21,976 nucleotides of DNA from Chloroflexota bacterium (lineage in GTDB: Bacteria; Chloroflexota; Dehalococcoidia; SZUA-161): assembly GCA_016865955.1 (NCBI GenBank), contig VGNW01000013.1, positions 1-21,976 of the forward strand, written 5' to 3'. Both the position numbers and the translations under genes were made by a program. Under the pieces are notes generated by a model. The model was not told the DNA's origin. It searched no databases and saw only the letters and a list, made by a program, of their open reading frames with translations. Shown here one piece after another: positions 7,520 through 14,605 of this stretch; position 1 is the first letter of the stretch, and the number at the start of each line of letters is the position of its first letter.

Positions 7520-8464
7520 ATGATGAGTACTTTAACCATGTCTGCGTTTTCAATTCATGAAACTGTCCTGCTCGATGAGGTTATCGATGCGCTTCAAATT
7601 CAGCGCGGCGGCAGATATGTTGACTGTACCGTTAACGGCGGGGGGCATGCCGAGGCTATTCTGGAGGAGTGCACCCCTGGCGGGCAATTGCTAGGCATAG
7701 ATGCCGACCCGGTTGCTATTAATGCAGCCAGAGAAAGATTGAAGTCTTACGGCAAGGATGCAATTCTAGTCAACGAGAATTTCAAATATCTGGAGAATAT
7801 CTGTGCCAGATATGACTTCCGCCCTGTGAACGGCGTATTGTTCGACCTGGGGATGTCTTCTATTCAACTGGAGTCGCCCGGGCGAGGTTTCAGTTTTCAG
7901 GAGGATGCGCCGCTGGATATGAGGTTCAGCCCCAGACAGACGCTTACGGCGGCTGACATCGTAAATACCTATTCGGAGAGTGAGTTGAGCGATATTCTGG
8001 AGAAGAATGGAGAGGAGTGGCGCGCTCGCCAGATAGCCAGGCGTATCGTGGAGAAACGGCCCATCAGGACTACAATCGCGCTCGCCCGAATAGTGACCGA
8101 AGCTGTTGCCGGAGGACGCGGCAGGATTCATCCGGCAACGAAGACATTTCAGGCATTACGCATAGCGGTAAATAAGGAGCTGGAGAACCTGGAGCTTGCC
8201 CTGAAACAGGCAGTCAATTTGCTGGGAAGCGGCGGCAGGATTGTTATAATTAGCTTTCATTCCCTGGAGGACAGGCTGGTCAAGGAGTTCTTGCGGCGCG
8301 AGTCCCGGGGATGCTTGTGTCCTCCCGCAGTGCCGGTTTGTGTCTGCGGGCATATCCCAACGCTCAAAATAGTGACCAAAAAAGCCGTTAAGCCGTCACT
8401 GGAGGAGTTAGGGGCTAATCCGCGAAGCCGAAGCGCAAAAATGAGGGTTGCGGAGCGAATTTAG
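7520..8464 (+). CDS. rsmH: 16S rRNA (cytosine-1402-N4) methyltransferase RsmH
   Basis: RsmH (formerly MraW) methylates N4 of C1402 in the decoding centre of 16S rRNA using S-adenosylmethionine. The 314-residue product has the SAM-binding motif VDCTVNGGGHAEAIL (34-48), then LGIDADPVAI. The central VLFDLGMSSIQLESPGRGFS and DMRFSP are family hallmarks. VNKELENLELAL and IVIISFHSLEDRLVKEF follow, and the end reads NPRSRSAKMRVAERI. The start is uncertain: ATG at 7520, 7523 and 7538 are all in frame, and no convincing ribosome binding site marks one of them. The gene lies 108 bases after mraZ and 16 bases before ftsZ. Confidence 0.96.
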   Translation: MMSTLTMSAFSIHETVLLDEVIDALQIQRGGRYVDCTVNGGGHAEAILEECTPGGQLLGIDADPVAINAARERLKSYGKDAILVNENFKYLENICARYDFRPVNGVLFDLGMSSIQLESPGRGFSFQEDAPLDMRFSPRQTLTAADIVNTYSESELSDILEKNGEEWRARQIARRIVEKRPIRTTIALARIVTEAVAGGRGRIHPATKTFQALRIAVNKELENLELALKQAVNLLGSGGRIVIISFHSLEDRLVKEFLRRESRGCLCPPAVPVCVCGHIPTLKIVTKKAVKPSLEELGANPRSRSAKMRVAERI

Positions 8465-8480
8465 TTTTTAAGGGGGCACT

Positions 8481-9548
8481 ATGAGTATCGGAACTGCTCT
8501 GGATAAGGACGCCCAGGCGATGAAGGCAAGCATCGAGAGTCTGACCAAGATAAGAGTCGTCGGCGTGGGTGGCGGAGGTTCCAACGCTGTTAATAATATG
8601 ATTGCGCAGGATATTCAGGGCGTCGATTTCGTGGCAGTAAACACCGATGCGCAGGCTCTGATACGTTCGATAGCGCCGTCACGCCTTCGAATAGGAGACA
8701 GACTGACGCGGGGACTCGGTGTAGGTGGAGACCCCAAACTGGGGAGATTCTCTGCCGAGGAAAACCGCAGCGAGATTTCTAGAGCTATTCAGGGCAGCGA
8801 CCTCCTGTTTATTACTGCGGGCATGGGCGGCGGTACGGGCACCGGCGCTGCACCGATGATTGCCGAGATTGCGGGCGAACTGGGTGTCCTGACGGTTGCG
8901 GTAGTTACCAAGCCGTTCAGTTTCGAAGGGGCGCACAGGACCAGGGTGGCGGATGAAGGCATCGCTCAACTTAAGGAAAAGGCGGATACCGTTGTAATCA
9001 TTCATAATGACCGGCTTCTCAGCCTGTGCGATGAGAATGTGTCGATTGAAGCTGCATTCAAACTTGCCGACGATATGCTGTGCCAGAGCGTGCGCGGTAT
9101 CTACGATGTAATATCGACCATAGAGCATATAAATCTGGATTTCAACGATGTGAAGACCATTATGAGCAAAGCCGGCCAGGCCTGGATAGCCATCGGACGC
9201 GGTAGCGGCAGGACACGCGCTGTCGATGCTGCCAGGGCTGCTATCGTCAATCCTCTGTTCGATTTCTCCATCGAAAACGCCAAACGTATACTGTTCAATG
9301 TCATGGGCAATGAACTCACCTTGTTTGAAGTCAGCGAGGCGTCCTATGTTATTAAGCAGGTTGCCGACCCGGAGGCACAGATAATCTTCGGCTTCGGCTC
9401 TGACCCCGAGTTGGACCGGGTGGTGAAGATTACCCTGATAGCCACCGACTTTTCTCCGGCAAAGAAAAAATCGGTCGTCAATAATGGAGATTTCGTTACG
9501 GTGGCTTCAGGCAACGACCGTCAGCCGCTTTACCAGAGAGTGAAATAA
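8481..9548 (+). CDS. ftsZ: Cell division protein FtsZ with short C-terminal tail
   Basis: FtsZ is the tubulin-like GTPase that forms the cytokinetic ring. The GTP-binding signature GGGTGTG is at 116-122, preceded by ITAGM. The catalytic T7 loop reads NLDFND (218-223). The N-terminal Rossmann part includes VVGVGGGGSNAVNNM (26-40). The globular core ends near ATDF (321-324) and only 31 residues remain. The usual long flexible linker is almost missing, and the end, QPLYQRVK, is at best a degenerate form of the D-I-P-x-F-L-R-R peptide that binds FtsA, ZipA or SepF. The gene has AGGGGG before ATG and lies 16 bases after rsmH. No ftsA, ftsQ, ftsL or mur gene lies next to it. Confidence 0.96.
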   Translation: MSIGTALDKDAQAMKASIESLTKIRVVGVGGGGSNAVNNMIAQDIQGVDFVAVNTDAQALIRSIAPSRLRIGDRLTRGLGVGGDPKLGRFSAEENRSEISRAIQGSDLLFITAGMGGGTGTGAAPMIAEIAGELGVLTVAVVTKPFSFEGAHRTRVADEGIAQLKEKADTVVIIHNDRLLSLCDENVSIEAAFKLADDMLCQSVRGIYDVISTIEHINLDFNDVKTIMSKAGQAWIAIGRGSGRTRAVDAARAAIVNPLFDFSIENAKRILFNVMGNELTLFEVSEASYVIKQVADPEAQIIFGFGSDPELDRVVKITLIATDFSPAKKKSVVNNGDFVTVASGNDRQPLYQRVK

Positions 9549-9567
9549 GGGGTAACCCTTTCAATAA

Positions 9568-9585
9568 TTCCTGCGCAAGCAGGAA
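9568..9585. repeat. Short perfect hairpin after ftsZ
   Basis: TTCCTGC (9568-9574) and GCAGGAA (9579-9585) form a perfect seven-pair stem closed by a GCAA tetraloop. It is directly downstream of ftsZ and upstream of a longer terminator-like hairpin. It resembles short dispersed repeats of many genomes; only one copy is visible here. Confidence 0.4.
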
Positions 9586-9591
9586 CAGTGT

Positions 9592-9623
9592 AAGGCCGTA
9601 GAGTCTCTGGAGTCTACGGCCTT
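9592..9623. terminator. Hairpin terminator between convergent ftsZ and lysA
   Basis: AAGGCCGTAGA (9592-9602) and TCTACGGCCTT (9613-9623) form a perfect 11-pair stem with a ten-base loop. On the plus strand it is followed by CCCGTTTCT, a modest T-rich tail. It is placed between convergent genes and could serve both strands, though the minus strand lacks a clear T-run. Confidence 0.65.
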
Positions 9624-9640
9624 CCCGTTTCTACGGGCTA

Positions 9641-10963
9641 TCATATTGAGTCGAACCGCATCAGATCTTCGTGGCTCTCACGGCGGCGGATAAGTCGGGC
9701 TTTGCCGTTCTTTACCATGATGATAGCCGGCTTCAGAGAGGCGTTGTAGTTCGATGCCATGGCAAGGCAGTAAGCGCCGGACACAGGTATGGCGATAATA
9801 TCTCCCGGGACGACCCTGGGTATATCCTCGTCCTTGACCAGTATGTCTCCGGACTCGCAGTACTTGCCCACGATGCTGACTCGCTCGCATTCCTTTTTAT
9901 CGGCTTTGTTGGCTACTATTGCTTCGTATCTGGAGCCGTATAAAGCAGGTCGGATATTGTCTGCCATACCCCCGTCTATAGCCACATACCTGCGTATTCC
10001 GGGTATGTCCTTGATAGCTCCTGCCCTGTAAATAGCTATGCCGGCGCGTCCCACAATAGCCCTTCCCGGCTCCACTATGAGTCGGGGTGGCTCCAATTTG
10101 AACTCTTTGCAGGCGGAGTGAATGGCGTCAACGATGGCACGGGCGTAGTATGCTGCGTCCGGCGCGGGGGTATCTTGAGTATATTGAACAGCAAAACCGC
10201 CGCCCGGGCTGAACTCCCGGAAAATGAGTTTGTGCTTCTTCTTCATCTCGGCAGCGAACTTAAAGACGATCTCGATTGCCTTCTGATAAGGCTCGATAGA
10301 GAAGATGAGGGAGCCCAGGTGAACATGCAGACCGATGAGCCTCAAATTGGGCTCGGACATCGCCTTCACTATAGCCTCCTCAGCCTGTCCCGTGGCAATG
10401 GGCAATCCGAACTTGGTATCGATGACTCCTGTCGTGATGTGCTGATGGGTGTGTGCATCTATACCTGGGGTGAGCCGCAGCAGGATGTCCTGTGTAACCT
10501 TCGCCTTTCTGGCGACTTCATTAACCAGGCTGAGTTCATGGAGATTATCAACCACGATGCGGCCGATACGGCAGTCGATTGCCAGTTCTATTTCTTCACG
10601 AAGTTTGTTATTGCCGTGGAAATAGACCTTGCTCATGGGGAAATCGACTGACCTGGCTATGCTCAGCTCCCCTCCCGATACGATATCCAGACCCAAACCC
10701 TCTTCATTAATGATTTTTGCCAGGGCGCTATTGATGAACGCTTTGGCGGCGTAAATAACCAGCGAATCTTCATACAGCTTACCGAACTCTCCACGGAATT
10801 CGCCGCAACTTCGGCGCAGGGTGGCTTCGTCGAAGATATAAAGCGGCGTGCTGAAATCGGACGCAAGTTCAACCAGATCGCAGCCGCCGATGGTCAGGTG
10901 TCCTTTGGAGTTCACCTTTGCCGTATCGGGAAGTATAGTCGACATTCTTTCGAAGGTAGCCAT
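9641..10963 (-). CDS. lysA: Diaminopimelate decarboxylase
   Basis: LysA is a PLP enzyme that decarboxylates meso-diaminopimelate to L-lysine, the last step of lysine synthesis. The 440-residue product has the fold III PLP lysine K74 in YAAKAFINSALAK and HVHLGS (213-218). The phosphate-binding GGGF (254-257), EPGR (298-301) and the substrate-binding CESGD (369-373) are also present, all typical of this family. The ATG at 10963 is preceded by GAGGT with suitable spacing; a second in-frame ATG lies six codons in. It is a single gene, divergent from rpsT. In an organism lacking murein it would serve protein synthesis only, which is inference. Confidence 0.96.
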   Translation of the reverse strand: MATFERMSTILPDTAKVNSKGHLTIGGCDLVELASDFSTPLYIFDEATLRRSCGEFRGEFGKLYEDSLVIYAAKAFINSALAKIINEEGLGLDIVSGGELSIARSVDFPMSKVYFHGNNKLREEIELAIDCRIGRIVVDNLHELSLVNEVARKAKVTQDILLRLTPGIDAHTHQHITTGVIDTKFGLPIATGQAEEAIVKAMSEPNLRLIGLHVHLGSLIFSIEPYQKAIEIVFKFAAEMKKKHKLIFREFSPGGGFAVQYTQDTPAPDAAYYARAIVDAIHSACKEFKLEPPRLIVEPGRAIVGRAGIAIYRAGAIKDIPGIRRYVAIDGGMADNIRPALYGSRYEAIVANKADKKECERVSIVGKYCESGDILVKDEDIPRVVPGDIIAIPVSGAYCLAMASNYNASLKPAIIMVKNGKARLIRRRESHEDLMRFDSI

Positions 10964-10992
10964 ATTGACCTCGTTTTGAAAAGGTAGTAGTG

Positions 10993-10998
10993 ATTATA
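10993..10998 (-). promoter_or_regulatory. -10 box of probable lysA promoter
   Basis: On the minus strand a perfect TATAAT lies 30 bases before the lysA start. No good -35 box stands at 17 bases (TGGATT is the best), so strength is uncertain. A small dyad, CCTGT (11005-11009) and ACAGG (11021-11025), spans the -35 area of this promoter and of the divergent rpsT promoter. Confidence 0.4.
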
Positions 10999-11008
10999 CT
11001 TCACCCTG

Positions 11009-11037
11009 TAGACAAAATCCACAGGATAGTGTAATAT
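11009..11037 (+). promoter_or_regulatory. rpsT promoter
   Basis: TAGACA (11009-11014) is followed after 17 bases by TAATAT (11032-11037). Transcription would begin near 11044, giving a short leader that contains the GGAGGT ribosome binding site of rpsT. Confidence 0.5.
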
Positions 11038-11059
11038 TTCTAGCCTGGAGGTAGAGGAG

Positions 11060-11338
11060 TTGGCACACACAAAATCGGCAAAGAAGATGATATCTGTTAT
11101 AAAAGAACAGCGTGGGCGCAACAGAGCGGATAAAAGCGCGGTAAAGACTCACATCGATAAAGCGGAGCAACTTATTGATGCGAAGGAAATGGAGCCGGCT
11201 AAAGCAGCGGTGCAGGAAACGCTAATCGCTATCGATAAGGCGGCGAAAAAAGGTATTGTCCATCCTAACAACGCTGCACGACACAAGTCGCGTCTGATGA
11301 AGAAGTTCAACGCTGCTTTTCCTCCGGTCAAAGCTTAA
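11060..11338 (+). CDS. rpsT: 30S ribosomal protein S20
   Basis: S20 binds 16S rRNA early in assembly of the small subunit. The 92-residue basic, helical product starts AHTKSAKKM after the initiator, and continues RGRNRADKSAVKTHIDKAEQL, followed by DKAAKKGIVHPNNAARHKSRLMKKFN, the canonical S20 pattern. The start is TTG at 11060; no ATG fits, and GGAGGT (11047-11052) lies eight bases upstream. Non-ATG starts are common for S20 and allow translational control in E. coli. The gene is alone between lysA and lexA and ends before a strong terminator. Confidence 0.96.
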   Translation: MAHTKSAKKMISVIKEQRGRNRADKSAVKTHIDKAEQLIDAKEMEPAKAAVQETLIAIDKAAKKGIVHPNNAARHKSRLMKKFNAAFPPVKA

Positions 11339-11378
11339 TAGAAGATACGATTTCAGTTTTTTAAATACGGAGTGTTTC

Positions 11379-11410
11379 GAGGCTGCTCTTGTGAGCAGCC
11401 TCTTGTTTTA
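11379..11410 (+). terminator. Intrinsic terminator after rpsT
   Basis: GAGGCTGCTC (11379-11388) and GAGCAGCCTC (11393-11402) form a perfect ten-pair stem with a TTGT loop, followed by TTGTTTTA. This is a textbook rho-independent terminator that separates rpsT from lexA. Confidence 0.9.
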
Positions 11411-11419
11411 CAAAGCCCC

Positions 11420-11448
11420 TTGACATGAGACTATCGGCGTGGTAAGCT
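11420..11448 (+). promoter_or_regulatory. lexA promoter
   Basis: A perfect TTGACA (11420-11425) is followed after 17 bases by TAAGCT (11443-11448), a weak -10. Transcription would start near 11455, just before the operator at 11459-11472. Confidence 0.6.
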
Positions 11449-11458
11449 TCGTCTCAGT

Positions 11459-11472
11459 AGAACAAGAGTTCG
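11459..11472 (+). promoter_or_regulatory. LexA operator (SOS box) of lexA
   Basis: AGAACAAGAGTTCG contains the perfect inverted repeat GAAC-N4-GTTC. It differs at one outer base from the CGAAC-N4-GTTCG consensus known for Bacillus and related LexA proteins. It lies just after the predicted start point of lexA, where repressor binding would block transcription, giving the usual autoregulation. Confidence 0.8.
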
Positions 11473-11493
11473 AATATATCAAAGGGGTGAGAT

Positions 11494-12132
11494 ATGAAGA
11501 TGCTCTCCTCAAAACAAAAGCAGATATTGTCCTTCCTGAGGCGTTTCCGTGAGGAAAAGGACTATCCTCCTACAGTCAGAGACATACTGAAGGCTTGCGG
11601 CATCAGCTCCACATCGGTAGTGGATTATAATCTCAAGATTCTGGAAAGAGAAGGCTATATACGCCGTGACCGCGAGGTATCTCGCGGCATTGAAATGCTC
11701 GATAAAACGCAGAGGCGCATAGTCAGAGTTCCCCTTCTGGGTTATATAGCTGCCGGAGAACCCATACCGGTGCCGGCTTCGGATACCTGGAATGCCGAGC
11801 CGCTGGATACCGTTGAGGTGAGCGGCGAGCTTATACGGGGCAAGGAAAACGTGTACGCTTTGAAAGTGAAGGGCACCTCGATGATAGACGCGCTAATTAA
11901 CGATGGCGATATTGTCCTGATGCAGCAGGCAAACACGGCTGAAAACGGTGAGATGGTAGCTGCCTGGCTTAAAAAGGATGAAGAGACAACCCTCAAGAAG
12001 CTCTACAGGGAGAAAAACCGCGTTCGCCTGCAGCCAGCCAATGCCCGGATGAAGCCCATCTACATCGACCCCAAAAACGTAGAAGTCCAGGGCAAGGTTA
12101 TCGGGGTTATCAGACAATTCTCTCCTGCTTAA
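11494..12132 (+). CDS. lexA: SOS repressor LexA
   Basis: LexA represses DNA repair genes and cleaves itself when RecA filaments form on single-stranded DNA. The 212-residue protein has an N-terminal winged helix (KQKQILSFLRRFREEKDYPP, then VRDILKACGISSTSVVDYNL). The C-terminal protease domain has the cleavage site A87-G88 in GYIAAGEP, the nucleophile S129 in VKGTSM and the general base K168 in TTLKKLY. All catalytic residues are intact. The ATG is preceded by AAGGGGTG. The gene stands alone with its own promoter and a GAAC-N4-GTTC box. A similar site precedes uvrB in this window, so the regulon can be partly read here. Confidence 0.97.
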   Translation: MKMLSSKQKQILSFLRRFREEKDYPPTVRDILKACGISSTSVVDYNLKILEREGYIRRDREVSRGIEMLDKTQRRIVRVPLLGYIAAGEPIPVPASDTWNAEPLDTVEVSGELIRGKENVYALKVKGTSMIDALINDGDIVLMQQANTAENGEMVAAWLKKDEETTLKKLYREKNRVRLQPANARMKPIYIDPKNVEVQGKVIGVIRQFSPA

Positions 12133-12193
12133 TACGGCTCATTTATTTAATACCTCCGTCTTGCCTGAAATTGTAAATATGCTGAAGGTTGTA

Positions 12194-12222
12194 TTGACTA
12201 ACTGAAGCTGACTCCTTAGACT
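12194..12222 (+). promoter_or_regulatory. Promoter of LsrF-like aldolase gene
   Basis: TTGACT (12194-12199) is followed after 17 bases by TAGACT (12217-12222). Start of transcription would be near 12229. The leader holds a strong AGGAGGA (12241-12247) ribosome binding site. No terminator is obvious between lexA and this point. Confidence 0.55.
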
Positions 12223-12255
12223 AGGGGCACAGCGCAAAATAGGAGGAACACCGAT

Positions 12256-13050
12256 ATGGAATGGGGAATGGCGAACCGGATGGCACAGCTTTTCCAGAAG
12301 GACGGCCATTGTCTGTTTTTACCGGTAGACCACGGGTATTTTCAGGGTCCCACTCGCAAGCTGGAGGAGCCGCGCAAGACGCTGGAGCCTCTTTTGCCTT
12401 ATGCTGACGCAGTATTTGTTACCAGAGGGGTGTTACGTTCCTCGGTGGAACCCGATAACTCCAAGCCGATTATACTGAGGGTGTCCGGCGGCACGAGCAT
12501 GGTGGGCAAAGACCTCGCTAATGAAGGACTGACAACCTCGATGGAGGAGGCTATCCGTCTCAATGTGGCTGCTGTGGGCATCTCTATCTTCGTGGGCACC
12601 GATTACGAGAAGGAATCGCTGCTGAATCTGGCGAAGCTGGTGGACGAAGGCGAGAGATACGGTATCCCTGTAATGGCGGTAACCGCCGTAGGCAAAGAGC
12701 TCGAGAAGCGGGATGCCCGTTACCTTGCCCTGTGCAGTCGCATCGCTGCTGAATTAGGCGCGCGTGTGGTGAAGACCTACTGGTGCGAGAATTTTGACAA
12801 GGTTACCCAAGGATGTCCTGTGCCGGTGGTGATGGCGGGAGGTCCCAAGGTGGACACTCAGCGTCAGGTGTTCGATTTCGTCTATGACGGGATGAAGAAA
12901 GGCGCTGTGGGTGTGAACCTGGGTAGAAACATCTGGCAGGATGAGCATCCGGTGGCGATGATTAAAGCGCTGCGCGCTATCATCCACAAGAAGGCAACTC
13001 CCAAAGAGGCACAGGAGATATACGACAGCGAAAAAAGCAAGAAGAATTAA
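12256..13050 (+). CDS. LsrF/DhnA-family class I aldolase or thiolase
   Basis: This 264-residue TIM barrel belongs to the DeoC/LsrF/DhnA group that uses a Schiff-base lysine. It matches remembered E. coli LsrF closely: WGMANRMAQLF at the N-terminus, then PVDHGYFQGPT (23-33) and TRGVLRS (56-62). AVTAVGKE (141-148) and GARVVKTYW (168-176) follow; K173 aligns with the LsrF catalytic lysine. The phosphate-binding end is VVMAGGPK (191-198) and GVNLGRNIWQ (219-228). LsrF itself acts on phosphorylated AI-2 breakdown products, but no lsr transporter, kinase or LsrG is nearby, so the substrate is unknown. Fructose-bisphosphate aldolase or a deoxysugar-phosphate aldolase are alternatives. It is followed 47 bases later by the GH1 gene and probably shares its transcript. 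Confidence 0.85.
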   Translation: MEWGMANRMAQLFQKDGHCLFLPVDHGYFQGPTRKLEEPRKTLEPLLPYADAVFVTRGVLRSSVEPDNSKPIILRVSGGTSMVGKDLANEGLTTSMEEAIRLNVAAVGISIFVGTDYEKESLLNLAKLVDEGERYGIPVMAVTAVGKELEKRDARYLALCSRIAAELGARVVKTYWCENFDKVTQGCPVPVVMAGGPKVDTQRQVFDFVYDGMKKGAVGVNLGRNIWQDEHPVAMIKALRAIIHKKATPKEAQEIYDSEKSKKN

Positions 13051-13097
13051 CAGTCGTTTGCTACTGTTGCCCTCCATTTTAAATGTGAGGAGACTTA

Positions 13098-14492
13098 ATG
13101 CCCTCCCGGTTTCTTAAATTCCCTGATGGTTTTGTGTGGGGAGCAGCCACATCTGCGTACCAGATTGAAGGTGCATGGAACGAGGACGGCAAAGGCGAGT
13201 CAATCTGGGACCGCTTCACTCATACCCCCGGCAAGATTCTGGATGGCAGCACCGGCGATGTAGCCTGCGACCATTATCATCTCTGGCGCAAGGATATCGC
13301 GCTGATGAGAGAGTTGGGACTCAAAGCATATCGTTTCTCGATTTCCTGGCCGCGCATCCTGCCTGCCGGACGCGGAAAGGTGAATCAGGCAGGGCTGGAC
13401 TTCTACAGCCGCCTTGTCGATGGGCTGCTCAAGGCGGGAATTGAGCCTTTTGTAACGTTATACCATTGGGACTTGCCGCAGAGCTTGCAGGATAAAGGCG
13501 GTTGGGCTGAGCGTTCCACTGCCGAAGCCTTTGTTGAATACGCCGATGTCGTTAGCCGCAAGCTCGGAGACCGTGTCAAGCGCTGGATTACCCACAACGA
13601 GCCGTGGGCGACGGCAGTCATGGGTTATCAAATGGGCGGGCATGCGCCGGGTTTAAACGATTACCCTGCATCGCTTAAAGCCAGCCATCATCTGCTGCTC
13701 TCCCACGGTTGGGCTGTGCCGGCGTTGCGCCGCAACAGCCCGGGCGCTGGAGTTGGCATTACTCTCATTCTGTTTCCGCTTGTGCCCGGTCCGTCTAAAA
13801 TCCCTGTCCTCCCGGTCTTCCGCAAGTTCGACGGATATTTCAATCGCTGGTTTCTCGACCCGCTTTATGGTCGTCACTATCCCGCAGATGTTGTGGCGGA
13901 GCACATTAATGCCGGTCATATACCGGCGGATGGTCTGACTTTTGTCAAGCCGGGCGATCTGGAAGCCATCGCTGCCCGGACAGATTTCCTGGGCGTCAAC
14001 TATTACTCGCCGGTGATGCTGCGCAACAAAGTTCCACCGGGGAGTGATAACGAGCCGCTGCTGCTCCTGTATCATGGACCCAAATACGAGTACACCGATA
14101 TCGGCAGCATGGTCTATCCCGATGGTCTTTGCCACTTGCTGAGCCGGCTGCATTTCGAGTACCAGCCCGGCAAGATGTATGTTACAGAAAACGGTGCCAG
14201 CTATTCGGATGGTCCTGACGGAGACGGACGAGTGCGGGACCGGAGGCGGCTGAGCTATCTGCATAACCATCTTGCCGCCGCTCACCGGGCTATTGGATAC
14301 GGTGTGCCTCTGGCGGGCTATTTCGTCTGGTCGCTGATGGATAACTTCGAATGGAGCTTCGGCTACGCGCAGCGCTTCGGCATTACCTGGGTGGATTATC
14401 AGACCCAGCGTCGCATTTTCAAAGATAGCGCACTCTGGTACAAGCAGGTGATGGCAGAAAACAGTCTTGTCGCACCGAAAAAATCCTCATAA
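13098..14492 (+). CDS. Family GH1 beta-glycosidase (beta-glucosidase)
   Basis: This is a retaining glycoside hydrolase that releases a sugar from beta-glycosides. The 464-residue protein is full length for GH1. The N-terminal family signature reads FVWGAATSAYQIEGAWNEDG (12-31). The acid/base is E168 in THNEP and the nucleophile is E364 in VTENGAS. FSISWPRI (80-87) and the aglycone-side WSLMDNFEW with GYAQRFG close the barrel. There is no signal peptide, so it acts on imported or internal glycosides. GAGGAG lies before the ATG. Position after the LsrF-like gene and before a class II aldolase suggests sugar catabolism, but the substrate cannot be read; beta-galactosidase or 6-phospho activity are not excluded. 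Confidence 0.93.
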   Translation: MPSRFLKFPDGFVWGAATSAYQIEGAWNEDGKGESIWDRFTHTPGKILDGSTGDVACDHYHLWRKDIALMRELGLKAYRFSISWPRILPAGRGKVNQAGLDFYSRLVDGLLKAGIEPFVTLYHWDLPQSLQDKGGWAERSTAEAFVEYADVVSRKLGDRVKRWITHNEPWATAVMGYQMGGHAPGLNDYPASLKASHHLLLSHGWAVPALRRNSPGAGVGITLILFPLVPGPSKIPVLPVFRKFDGYFNRWFLDPLYGRHYPADVVAEHINAGHIPADGLTFVKPGDLEAIAARTDFLGVNYYSPVMLRNKVPPGSDNEPLLLLYHGPKYEYTDIGSMVYPDGLCHLLSRLHFEYQPGKMYVTENGASYSDGPDGDGRVRDRRRLSYLHNHLAAAHRAIGYGVPLAGYFVWSLMDNFEWSFGYAQRFGITWVDYQTQRRIFKDSALWYKQVMAENSLVAPKKSS

Positions 14493-14559
14493 GAGCAGCT
14501 AGGCATAAGAAGCGACATGGATCAACTGTCCTCCGTTTTAATTCGTGATAAATCAAGTG

Positions 14560-14568
14560 TGCTATAAT
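14560..14568 (+). promoter_or_regulatory. Extended -10 promoter of the class II aldolase gene
   Basis: TGC (14560-14562) directly precedes a perfect TATAAT (14563-14568), the extended -10 form that tolerates a poor -35; no good -35 is seen. Just downstream CCTCATTTGAGG (14580-14591) is a 12-base palindrome that covers the GAGGAG stretch before the gene and might influence translation. Confidence 0.6.
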
Positions 14569-14605
14569 ACAGTAAAATGCCTCATTTGAGGAGATAGGAA
14601 CGAAT

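Noticed and set aside
7191..7553. A minus-strand frame across the end of mraZ and the start of rsmH
   Set aside because: It overlaps two real genes in antisense and has no start signal or domain.
13653..14285. A 210-codon open frame on the minus strand within the GH1 gene
   Set aside because: It is antisense to a complete GH1 enzyme with intact catalytic residues, and the translation has no family features.
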